This document shows, one piece after another, positions 16,387 through 24,290 of a stretch of 64,000 nucleotides of DNA. The stretch's first letter is position 1. The number at the start of each line of letters is the position of its first letter. The notes beneath the pieces were generated by a model, which worked only from the letters and a program-made list of their open reading frames with translations, was not told where the DNA came from and did no database searches. The DNA is from Erysipelotrichaceae bacterium (GTDB taxonomy: Bacteria; Bacillota_I; Bacilli_A; Erysipelotrichales; Erysipelotrichaceae), in NCBI GenBank assembly GCA_017473335.1, contig JAFULN010000026.1, positions 62,001 through 126,000 on the forward strand. Reading direction: 5' to 3'. Made by a program: the position numbers and the translations under genes.

Positions 16387-17274
16387 ATGTTTAAAATTGT
16401 AAAAGCTGAAAAACTGGCTGATAAGATCTATCTGATGGATGTTGAAGCTCCACGTGTTGCTAAGAGCTGCTATCCAGGTCAGTTTATCATCGTTAAGATG
16501 GATGAAAAAGGGGAAAGAATTCCTTTGACTATCTGTGACTATGACCGTGAAAAGGGACTAGTAACTATCGTATTTCAGGTCGTAGGTGCATCAACGGAAA
16601 GAATGAGTCACTTAACAGTTGGTGATGCATTCCGTGATTTTGTGGGTCCATTAGGATGTGCAAGTGAACTGTGCCATGAAACTGCTGAAGAACTTAAACA
16701 GAAGAAAATTTTGTTTGTAGCAGGTGGGGTTGGTGCTGCTCCAGTTTATCCACAGGTCAAATGGCTGCATGCAATGGGTGTTGAATGTGATGTAATCACT
16801 GGTGCTAAGACAAAAGATATGCTGATTCTGGAAAAGGAAATGAGCGAAGCTGCTGGTAATTTCTATCCTTGTACAGATGACGGTTCTTATGGTCATGCTG
16901 GTATGGTTACTTCTATGATTGAAGAACTGATAAATGCTGGAAATCATTATGATTTAGTTGTTGCAATTGGTCCAGTTATCATGATGAAATTTGTTGCACT
17001 ATTGACAAAGAAGCTCGGTATCAAGACAATTGTATCAATGAATCCAATCATGGTTGATGGTACTGGTATGTGTGGTGCTTGCCGTCTTCAGGTTGGCAAC
17101 GAAATTAAGTTTGCTTGTGTTGATGGTCCAGAATTTGATGGACACCTGGTTGATTTTGATCAGGCAATGGCTCGTCAGAGAATTTACAAGACTCTGGAAG
17201 GCCGCAAGATGCTTAAAGAACTTGAAGGTAATACGCATCATGGCGGATGCGGACACTGCGGAGGTGACCACTAA
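16387..17274 (+). CDS. nfnA: NADH-dependent ferredoxin:NADP+ oxidoreductase, small subunit (NfnA-like)
   Basis: This 295-residue flavoprotein belongs to the dihydroorotate-dehydrogenase electron-transfer/sulfide dehydrogenase family. It has an FAD-binding barrel (YPGQFIIVK, ERIPLTICDYD), an NAD-binding domain with GGVGAAPVYPQ (about 112) and a [2Fe-2S] site in GMCGACRLQVG plus a later FACVDGPEF Cys (about 227-247). The C terminus carries an extra His/Cys/Gly-rich run, HHGGCGHCGGDH. The stop overlaps the next start (TAATG), and together the pair matches NfnAB, which interconverts NADH, ferredoxin and NADPH by electron bifurcation. Without biochemistry it could also be a plain NADPH-linked reductase. 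Confidence 0.85.
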   Translation: MFKIVKAEKLADKIYLMDVEAPRVAKSCYPGQFIIVKMDEKGERIPLTICDYDREKGLVTIVFQVVGASTERMSHLTVGDAFRDFVGPLGCASELCHETAEELKQKKILFVAGGVGAAPVYPQVKWLHAMGVECDVITGAKTKDMLILEKEMSEAAGNFYPCTDDGSYGHAGMVTSMIEELINAGNHYDLVVAIGPVIMMKFVALLTKKLGIKTIVSMNPIMVDGTGMCGACRLQVGNEIKFACVDGPEFDGHLVDFDQAMARQRIYKTLEGRKMLKELEGNTHHGGCGHCGGDH

Positions 17275-18659
17275 TGGATGTATTGAAGAGAGTTCCTATT
17301 GCTGAACAAGATCCAAAAGTACGTGCTACAAACTTTGAAGAAGTTTGTCTGGGTTATACAGCTGAAGAAGCGGTTGCTGAAGCTCAGCGCTGTATTGGAT
17401 GTAAGAATGCACGCTGCATTCAGGGATGTCCTGTATCTATTCAGATTCCTGATTTTATTGCGAAAGTAAAAGAAGGCAACTTTGAAGAAGCTTTCCATAT
17501 TATTCATGCTTCTTCTTCACTGCCTGCAGTATGTGGACGAGTTTGCCCACAGGAAAATCAGTGCGAAGGTAAGTGTATCCGTGGTATTAAAGGTGATCCG
17601 GTTGCGATTGGTAAACTGGAACGCTTTGTTGCAGACTATGCTTTAGCTAATGGTATTGGTCCTAAGAAACCAGAAAACAGCAATGGACGTAAAGTTGCAG
17701 TTATTGGTTCTGGTCCTGCAGGGTTGAGCTGTGCAGGTGACTTGGCAAAATATGGCTATGATGTTACTGTATTTGAGGCTTTGCATGAACTGGGTGGGGT
17801 ACTTGTTTATGGTATTCCTGAATTCCGTCTTCCTAAGCACAAAGTTGTTGCTAAAGAAATCGAAGAAGTTAAAGCTTTAGGTGTTAAATTTGAAACAAAC
17901 GTAGTTATTGGTAAGGCAACTACAATTGATCAGCTGATGGATGAAGAAGGCTTTGAGGCTGTGTTCATTGGTTCAGGTGCTGGTCTTCCTAAATTTATGG
18001 GTATTCCTGGTGAAAACGCAAACAACGTTTTCTCTGCAAATGAATACCTGACAAGAAGCAATCTGATGAGAGCATTTGATGACAATTATGATACTGTGAT
18101 GCTGCCTGGTACAAAAGTAGCAGTTGTTGGCGGTGGAAACGTTGCAATGGATGCGGCTCGTACTGCACTTCGTCTAGGTGCTGAAACTCATATCGTATAT
18201 CGTCGTTCTGAAGCAGAACTTCCTGCTCGTGTTGAAGAAGTTCATCATGCTAAAGAAGAAGGCGTTATCTTTGATGTTTTGACAAATCCAATTGAAATTC
18301 TTGTGGATGATGCTGGAAATATCACAGGCATGAAGTGTGTAAAGATGGAACTGGGTGAACCAGATGCATCTGGAAGAAGACGTCCTGTTGCTGTTGAAGG
18401 TTCTGAATTTGTCATGGATGTTGATACTGTTATCATGTCTTTGGGAACATCTCCAAACCCACTGATTTCTTCTACAACTGAAGGACTAGACATTAATAAG
18501 TGGAAATGTATCGTTGCTGATGAAAACGGTAAGACAACTAAAGAAGGTGTCTATGCTGGTGGTGATGCTGTTACAGGCGCTGCTACAGTTATTCTGGCAA
18601 TGGGTGCTGGCCGTCAGGCTGCAGCAGGTATTCACGAATATCTGTCAAACAAGAAATAA
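17274..18659 (+). CDS. nfnB: NADH-dependent ferredoxin:NADP+ oxidoreductase, large subunit (NfnB/GltA-like)
   Basis: This 461-residue protein is the partner of NfnA and is related to the glutamate synthase small subunit. The N terminus carries two iron-sulfur sites (CIGCKNARCIQGCP about 40-55; CGRVCPQENQCEGKC about 86-102). An FAD domain with GSGPAGLSCAG (about 145) and an NADP-binding domain with GGGNVAMDAARTA (about 286) follow, and it closes with GDAVTGAATVILAMG. No glutamate synthase large subunit is nearby, which favours Nfn. GGAGGTGA inside the nfnA end drives translation. It ends the SDR/Nfn cluster. Confidence 0.87.
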   Translation: MDVLKRVPIAEQDPKVRATNFEEVCLGYTAEEAVAEAQRCIGCKNARCIQGCPVSIQIPDFIAKVKEGNFEEAFHIIHASSSLPAVCGRVCPQENQCEGKCIRGIKGDPVAIGKLERFVADYALANGIGPKKPENSNGRKVAVIGSGPAGLSCAGDLAKYGYDVTVFEALHELGGVLVYGIPEFRLPKHKVVAKEIEEVKALGVKFETNVVIGKATTIDQLMDEEGFEAVFIGSGAGLPKFMGIPGENANNVFSANEYLTRSNLMRAFDDNYDTVMLPGTKVAVVGGGNVAMDAARTALRLGAETHIVYRRSEAELPARVEEVHHAKEEGVIFDVLTNPIEILVDDAGNITGMKCVKMELGEPDASGRRRPVAVEGSEFVMDVDTVIMSLGTSPNPLISSTTEGLDINKWKCIVADENGKTTKEGVYAGGDAVTGAATVILAMGAGRQAAAGIHEYLSNKK

Positions 18660-18662
18660 CAG

Positions 18663-18694
18663 AAAAGGGTGCATTGTGATGCACCTTTTCTTTT
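18663..18694 (+). terminator. Terminator of the SDR/nfnAB cluster
   Basis: AAAAGGGTGCAT (18663-18674) pairs perfectly, apart from the final bases, with ATGCACCTTTTC (18679-18690), followed by TTTT. Confidence 0.85.
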
Positions 18695-18725
18695 GGAGTA
18701 CACATTTCAGTGATATACTAATGCT

Positions 18726-21365
18726 ATGAAAAAATTAATGCTTATTCTATTTTTTCTGATGAACTTGTTTATTACAGTTCATGCAGAGAATGAACAATAT
18801 GATGTGATACATACAAGTGATCATTCAGTGATTGCTTCTTTTGGTGATTATTCAGAAGCAGTTGAATTGATGAATGAGAATATCGATTATGCGGTAATTT
18901 ATAAGGATCAAATGATTGCGATGCATGAGGGTGTAGTTGTACTTGATCATAATCAGTGCACTGTCAATATTGATGTAATTTATGAAAAGACAGATGAACA
19001 CGGATATATTAATGGATGTTATGGAAATGATGGTCTGTATTTACAGACGAATAGCACTGGGAAATGGATCTTAATGCTTCAGTCTGGCGCAAAGGTTTGG
19101 GTACATAGAGATGATATTACTCTTGTACCATACAGTGATGATTTACTTTTAAGCAGTTATTTTGTCAAAGGTGATCATTTATATCATCAGATTAGAACAC
19201 GCTGGAATACGAATGAATATGGCTCACTGATTGATTTAGGACCTGCTCCTGAACAACTAAATGAAGATATTATGTATTTTAGTTATGACGGACACAGTTT
19301 TTATGATGATTTTAGATTCATGAGTCAAGATATGAAATCAGAGAATGACAATCATGCAGTAAATTCTAATTCTCCATATTATAATTACTTCATGATGCTT
19401 CCTCATCGTAGTTATTCTTCAATTACACTCAATGAAGTGAATGAGTTGTTTACATCGATGAAGATGACTTCAAAACCTGTTTTTTATCTGGATGAAAATC
19501 AGGATTCTATCAATGATATTTTGACTTGTTCACAATATGTGAATTCATTAGACAGCTTCCTTTATACTCAATCAGAATATGGCACAAATGCACTTTTGAT
19601 GTTGTCCCTTTCTATAAATGAGAGTGCATCTGGAAGAAGTTCATTGGCTTATCGCAGAAATAATTTGTTTGGGCATGCAGCTTTTGATAGTGATGTTGAA
19701 GGCAATGCTAGACGGTATCTGAATGTTGAATCAAGTGTCATCTCACATGCGAAAAATTACATATCCCTTTCTTATGCAAATCCTGAAAAATTTACTTATC
19801 ATGGTTCATTTTTTGGTGATAAATCGTGTGGAATGAATGTGAGTTATGCTAGTGATCCTTACTGGTCAGAAAAGGCTGCACAGTATGCTTATGAACTTGA
19901 TGAAAAGCTTGGAGGCAAGGATTACAACTCAGAAGCTTTAGCTATTGTCAAAGATGAAAAAGATATTATTATTTTTGATGAAACACTTGATGATGGTTTA
20001 GCTGCGATTGAAAATCAGACGACGATGAGTTTTGTAATTCTAGATGAAATAGATGATTATTATTTAGTTCAGATTGATGAGAGTATTTATGGATTTGAAA
20101 ATCAAAAGGGAAGTTATGATTTTAGATTGAATACAGGTTATCTTGAAAAAAGCATCGTTGACATTGTACTGAATGAAAAGATGATTCATCAAAGTGAGTT
20201 TGATTTCATCTTATTTGATGCTGATACAGGCGTGTTTAAAGATGGGAACAATACAAAGATGCTTCAGTTTAAAATAGGCTCAGAAATCATTTGTGAGACT
20301 CCTGTGAAGGAACATGCAGTCTTTGAAAGATGGAATCAACTCACTGACAACACCTATCAGGCTCAGTATCGAGAGATAGATCATATTGAAATGGGGCAAA
20401 TGCCGCCGCAGATTGTAGAATTGAATGTTCCATTGGATTTATCCAATGGAAGCATACAAGTTATTTATAAAAATGGTGATACTGAAGTGATACCATTAAC
20501 AATGTCCATGGTTCAAGGTTATGATCTTTCAAATGCTGGTGAACAGATTGTTACTGTCACTTATGGAGGAAGTTCATGCAGCTATCCTCTTGTTGTAAGT
20601 GAAAATTTAGATATAGTTCGAAAAGAAATCATGTCACTTGTTGAAAGAGTACTTTCTTACGATATAGAGACAGAAAGAACAGAAGAGGAAATTCAGACAC
20701 TGAAATATTTAAATGATTTACTCATTGATGAATTTTATCCAGTTTTTACTATGAAACAGATTACTGCTTTGGATAAAGTTTATGAAACGCTGTTACGTGA
20801 TAACTATTCAGTCATTATTAAAGAGAATGAATATGATTTAGCGGTTAGTGGTTTGTTTTTTGCGAATAACTTCGATTTATCCACTGCTGATATCTTTAAA
20901 GATACAATTCATTTATCAATTTTACCAGCAAAGAGTCCTGACTTATTGAAAGAAACAGCTGTTTCTCAAGGATGGGAAATTGTTGACGGGTTTACATTAG
21001 AAATGAGTTTGAATCGTAATAAAACTGCATGGAAAGGACCAATGATTTTCTCTATTGCACGTCCTTTAGAAAAGAATAAAACATATTCAGTGCTATATCT
21101 TTCAAATGATGATGTCATTCATTGTCATACTTCATTGTATCTGGATCGTATACGGTTTAAAGCACTTGAGCCTGGTGAATATCTGCTTGTATCTAAAGAT
21201 ACAGTCAATGAATATAATAATTTGGCACCTGTAGAAGTTTTCACGTATAAGCATAATGGATTGGATTATGATTTGTTGATTAAATCTGGAAGTTTTGTTT
21301 CTATTATTGTTTTGATCTTTCTAATAGGCATTGTTTTAAATTTAAAATCCAAATTTAGAAAATAA
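18726..21365 (+). CDS. Secreted, membrane-anchored N-acetylglucosaminidase (LytD/LytG-like)
   Basis: This 879-residue surface protein probably cuts the glycan strands of peptidoglycan. It has a signal peptide (1-20, ending TVHA), SH3-like regions (about 80-140), then a glucosaminidase domain (about 240-400) with INESASGRSSLAYRRNNLFG, where the Glu near 297 is the expected acid catalyst. Further SH3-like segments, a bacterial Ig-like domain (about 565-630) and a long C-terminal part follow. A final membrane helix (about 855-873) and KSKFRK tail anchor it. It has its own terminators on both sides and precedes the dacB-spmAB genes. Confidence 0.85.
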   Translation: MKKLMLILFFLMNLFITVHAENEQYDVIHTSDHSVIASFGDYSEAVELMNENIDYAVIYKDQMIAMHEGVVVLDHNQCTVNIDVIYEKTDEHGYINGCYGNDGLYLQTNSTGKWILMLQSGAKVWVHRDDITLVPYSDDLLLSSYFVKGDHLYHQIRTRWNTNEYGSLIDLGPAPEQLNEDIMYFSYDGHSFYDDFRFMSQDMKSENDNHAVNSNSPYYNYFMMLPHRSYSSITLNEVNELFTSMKMTSKPVFYLDENQDSINDILTCSQYVNSLDSFLYTQSEYGTNALLMLSLSINESASGRSSLAYRRNNLFGHAAFDSDVEGNARRYLNVESSVISHAKNYISLSYANPEKFTYHGSFFGDKSCGMNVSYASDPYWSEKAAQYAYELDEKLGGKDYNSEALAIVKDEKDIIIFDETLDDGLAAIENQTTMSFVILDEIDDYYLVQIDESIYGFENQKGSYDFRLNTGYLEKSIVDIVLNEKMIHQSEFDFILFDADTGVFKDGNNTKMLQFKIGSEIICETPVKEHAVFERWNQLTDNTYQAQYREIDHIEMGQMPPQIVELNVPLDLSNGSIQVIYKNGDTEVIPLTMSMVQGYDLSNAGEQIVTVTYGGSSCSYPLVVSENLDIVRKEIMSLVERVLSYDIETERTEEEIQTLKYLNDLLIDEFYPVFTMKQITALDKVYETLLRDNYSVIIKENEYDLAVSGLFFANNFDLSTADIFKDTIHLSILPAKSPDLLKETAVSQGWEIVDGFTLEMSLNRNKTAWKGPMIFSIARPLEKNKTYSVLYLSNDDVIHCHTSLYLDRIRFKALEPGEYLLVSKDTVNEYNNLAPVEVFTYKHNGLDYDLLIKSGSFVSIIVLIFLIGIVLNLKSKFRK

Positions 21366-21388
21366 GACCTTTATGGTCTTTTTTCTTT
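21364..21388 (+). terminator. Terminator of the glucosaminidase gene
   Basis: AAGACC (21364-21369) and GGTCTT (21375-21380) form a short stem followed by TTTTC, beginning directly at the stop codon. Confidence 0.7.
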
Positions 21389-21420
21389 GTTTTGTTCATA
21401 GGATTTATTGAGGTGATTTT

Positions 21421-22416
21421 ATGAAAAAAATCCTCTGTATTCTTATATGTTTGTTTTTTATGATAGAACATGTTCATGCAGAAAACTATATTGTGATGAG
21501 TGATGATAACCGCATTCTATTTTCTAAAAATGAACATGAACCGAAAAGTATTGCGTCCATTAGTAAAATTATGACTGCTGTTATTTGCTTAGAAAAAGGT
21601 GATTATATTGATGTATGGACAGTTGGATCTGAAGTTTTATCTGCAGATGAAAAGAGGATTTATTTAAAAGAAGGTCAACAGGTTTCAATGCGCTCTTTAT
21701 TGTATGGATTGATGCTTGAAAGTGGTAATGATGCTGCAATTGTTCTTGCAAAAAGAGTGGGAGGTACAGTTGAGCGGTTTGTAGAATTGATGAATAACAA
21801 GGCTCAGGAATTAGGGATGAATCATACTGTTTTTCATAATCCTCATGGTTTAGATGTTTATGAAGATGGGAATATTTCAACTTGTTATGACATGGCACTT
21901 TTAATGAATTATGCATTAAAGAATGATGTCTTTTGTGAAATTATCAAAACGTTAGAATATACATCCGAATGGGGAAGTATCTTTCATAATTCAAACAAGC
22001 TGTTAACTGCCTTTCCCTTTACATTAGGAGGGAAGACGGGATATACATCAAAAGCAGGAAGAACACTTGTCAGTGCAGCACGAAAAGATAATTTAACACT
22101 GCTTTGTGTGTCTTTTCAAATTCATGATCATTTTAATTTTCATCAAACTAAGTATACAGAAGCAATGAACTTATATCAAAAAATGACACTAATGAAAACA
22201 GGTGATTATCACTGGAATCAAAGGGTGGTTCATGTTGATGAAGAATTTGCGGTAACCTGTTCATTAAATGAATTATCAGAAGCTGAAATACGTTACGACT
22301 ATAATGAAAGTACAGGAGAATTTCTGGTTCAATTTTCTTTAGATGATTATGTCGTTCATAAAGCATATTCTACAAGTTCTTCAAAGAATTACTGTATTCT
22401 GGGGTATTGTTTATGA
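21421..22416 (+). CDS. dacB: D-alanyl-D-alanine carboxypeptidase (DacB/DacF type)
   Basis: A penicillin-binding protein of the S11 family that trims the terminal D-Ala of wall or cortex stem peptides. It has a signal peptide (1-20, ending VHAE) and the three active-site motifs: SISK (about 46-49), SGN (about 101-103) and KTG (about 205-207). At 331 residues the C-terminal part is shorter than in B. subtilis DacB (about 380). It overlaps spmA by ATGA, and the order dacB-spmA-spmB-rluB equals that of B. subtilis, where DacB acts in spore cortex maturation. Confidence 0.9.
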   Translation: MKKILCILICLFFMIEHVHAENYIVMSDDNRILFSKNEHEPKSIASISKIMTAVICLEKGDYIDVWTVGSEVLSADEKRIYLKEGQQVSMRSLLYGLMLESGNDAAIVLAKRVGGTVERFVELMNNKAQELGMNHTVFHNPHGLDVYEDGNISTCYDMALLMNYALKNDVFCEIIKTLEYTSEWGSIFHNSNKLLTAFPFTLGGKTGYTSKAGRTLVSAARKDNLTLLCVSFQIHDHFNFHQTKYTEAMNLYQKMTLMKTGDYHWNQRVVHVDEEFAVTCSLNELSEAEIRYDYNESTGEFLVQFSLDDYVVHKAYSTSSSKNYCILGYCL

Positions 22417-22988
22417 ATAAACTATGGTTATGCTTATGTGGTTTTGCGCTAATCTACGGGATGGTAAATCATAATATAGAATCATTAAATCAAGTTCTAA
22501 TGAATGTCGGGACAGATACTCTTGATTTTGCGATTCCGATTATTTTAACAACCTGTTTTTTTGAAGGAATCATGGAAATGGCGAAAAGATGTGGAGTGCT
22601 TAATGGACTTCAGAGATGGTTAAGTCCTATATTGTTGAAAGTATTTCCTGATTTAGATTCTGATGATGAAGCTTTAAGCTATATTAGTGCAAATGTTGTG
22701 ATTAATATGTTTGGATTGGGTTTTGCGGCGACTCCATCAGGATTAAAGGCGATGGAACATCTTCAAAAGAAAAACAAAGAAAAAACAACTGCAAGTCGTT
22801 CAATGGTCACATTTCTAGTATTGAATACAGCTGGAGTAACACTTATTTCTGCTAATATTATTGCTGCACGAACTGCAGAGGGTTCAAATTTTCCAACGAT
22901 GTATATGCCCTTAGCGATTGTAAGTACTGCATGTGCTTCTATTGCAGGATTATTGTTAGACAGGTGGTGGAATTATCGCAGATCTTAG
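22413..22988 (+). CDS. spmA: Spore maturation protein A
   Basis: A 191-residue membrane protein of the nucleoside-recognition (Gate) family, with the LSPILLKVFPDL and NMFGLGFAATPSGLKAM segments typical of SpmA. I start it at the ATG that overlaps the dacB stop; a TTG two codons earlier is less likely. With SpmB it contributes to spore core dehydration in Bacillus. Its stop lies inside the probable start region of spmB. Confidence 0.92.
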   Translation: MNKLWLCLCGFALIYGMVNHNIESLNQVLMNVGTDTLDFAIPIILTTCFFEGIMEMAKRCGVLNGLQRWLSPILLKVFPDLDSDDEALSYISANVVINMFGLGFAATPSGLKAMEHLQKKNKEKTTASRSMVTFLVLNTAGVTLISANIIAARTAEGSNFPTMYMPLAIVSTACASIAGLLLDRWWNYRRS

Positions 22989-23487
22989 TATATGGATAAT
23001 TCCATGCTTTGTGCTGTGGCTTATTCTTTTATGTATCATAAAAGGTGTGAATGGATATGATGCTTTTACTGATGGTGTTAAAGAGGGAATTAAATTATCT
23101 GTTTCTATCTTTCCAGGCATGATGGCTATGATATTAATGATTAATCTTCTTCAGCATGCTGAAGTCTTTGTCCTATTATCTGATTTCATTTCTCCGCTGA
23201 TTGACTTTCTTCCATCGGAAGTGCTGGCAATGTGCTTTTTTCGTCCTGTTTCTGGTGGAGCATCTATGGCATTAATGCGTCATATCTTATCTTTGTATGG
23301 CCCTGATTCACTTTATGGCATGATGGCATCTGTGATACAAGGGTCTACAGACACTACAATTTATGTGATTGCCTTATATTTTTCTTCAGTAGGGATCAAA
23401 AAAATCAAAAATGCAATGTGGATTGGTTTATTTGCGGATTTAGTTGGTATTTCAGTTGCGATATTTCTGACTGTTCAATTCTTTTAA
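22975..23487 (+). CDS. spmB: Spore maturation protein B, probable non-ATG start
   Basis: A 170-residue membrane protein with the SpmB marks FPGMMAMILMI, CFFRPVSGGASMALM and IQGSTDTTIYVIALYFSSVG. The only ATG/GTG/TTG in frame near the 5' end is GTG at 23011, which has no ribosome-binding site and would cut into the first membrane helix. A strong AGGTGG (22962-22967) instead precedes ATT (22972) and ATC (22975), which would restore the family's LSxWIIP opening. I therefore prefer an AUC or AUU start; 23011 is the conservative alternative. Confidence 0.85.
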   Translation: MADLSIWIIPCFVLWLILLCIIKGVNGYDAFTDGVKEGIKLSVSIFPGMMAMILMINLLQHAEVFVLLSDFISPLIDFLPSEVLAMCFFRPVSGGASMALMRHILSLYGPDSLYGMMASVIQGSTDTTIYVIALYFSSVGIKKIKNAMWIGLFADLVGISVAIFLTVQFF

Positions 23488-23524
23488 TTCATGATAAGAT
23501 TATTCAAGTTAAGGATGTGACAAA

Positions 23525-24253
23525 ATGGAAAGATTACAAAAAGTGATTGCGCAAAGCGGAGTTGCTTCAAGGCGCAAGGCTGAAGAATTAATGAAACAGG
23601 GAAGAGTAACTGTAGATGGTGAAGTTATTACCGAAATGGGATATCAGGTAAAACAAGGGGCTAAAATCATGGTAGATGGTCAGCCAATTGTTCGTGAAAA
23701 TAAAGTGTATTATGTAATGAATAAGCCTAAAAAGACATTATGTACACTCAATGATGAACATCAGCGTACAACTGTTGTTGATTTGGTAGATATCAAAGAA
23801 CGTGTATTTCCTGTAGGAAGACTGGATTATGATACAACAGGTGTTTTGATTTTGACAAATGATGGTGAGTTTGCAAATGAAATCATTCATCCTCGTTACC
23901 ATATTCCTAAGACTTATGAACTGATTATTAACGGTATTTTAAAAACACCTGAAATCAAGCAATTAGAAGCTGGTATTGAACTAGATGGTGTTAAAACATT
24001 GCCATCCAAGGTTTGGGTAACCAATAAAGATTTTGATAAAAATCAGACTTCACTTGAATTAACTATCATGGAAGGCCGTAATCGTCAAGTAAAGCGTATG
24101 ATGGAACATTTTGGTTATGAAGTACGTAAACTTAATCGTAAATCACTAGGGTTTCTATATGTTAATGATTTAAGACCTGGGGAATACCGACTTTTAAAGC
24201 CGTTTGAAGTAAAACAGTTAAGGCGTCTTGCAAAAGAAGGTAAAATGAAATAA
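23525..24253 (+). CDS. rluB: 23S rRNA pseudouridine synthase RluB
   Basis: A 242-residue RsuA/RluB-family enzyme with an N-terminal S4 RNA-binding domain (1-60: LQKVIAQSGVASRRKAEELM) and a catalytic domain with GRLDYDTTGVL (about 98), whose Asp is the nucleophile. It ends with the family's RNRQVKRMMEHFGYEV segment. AAGGATG precedes the ATG. It follows spmB as in B. subtilis. Confidence 0.92.
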   Translation: MERLQKVIAQSGVASRRKAEELMKQGRVTVDGEVITEMGYQVKQGAKIMVDGQPIVRENKVYYVMNKPKKTLCTLNDEHQRTTVVDLVDIKERVFPVGRLDYDTTGVLILTNDGEFANEIIHPRYHIPKTYELIINGILKTPEIKQLEAGIELDGVKTLPSKVWVTNKDFDKNQTSLELTIMEGRNRQVKRMMEHFGYEVRKLNRKSLGFLYVNDLRPGEYRLLKPFEVKQLRRLAKEGKMK

Positions 24254-24290
24254 AAAGATCGAAGCTTAGAGATAAGCTTCGATTTCTTTA
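24253..24290. terminator. Bidirectional terminator between rluB and rqcH
   Basis: ATCGAAGCTT (24258-24267) and AAGCTTCGAT (24274-24283) form a 10-bp stem flanked by AAAAA on the left and TTTCTTT on the right. The stop codon of the convergent rqcH gene (24266-24268) is inside the hairpin. Confidence 0.8.

Noticed and set aside
16387-18659. Glutamate synthase or dihydroorotate dehydrogenase assignment for the nfnAB pair
   Set aside because: Neither gltB nor pyrD is adjacent, and the paired iron-sulfur flavoprotein layout with overlapping codons fits Nfn better.
22407-22412. TTG start for spmA
   Set aside because: The ATG at 22413 overlaps the dacB stop as ATGA, a usual coupling, and the TTG adds only two residues.
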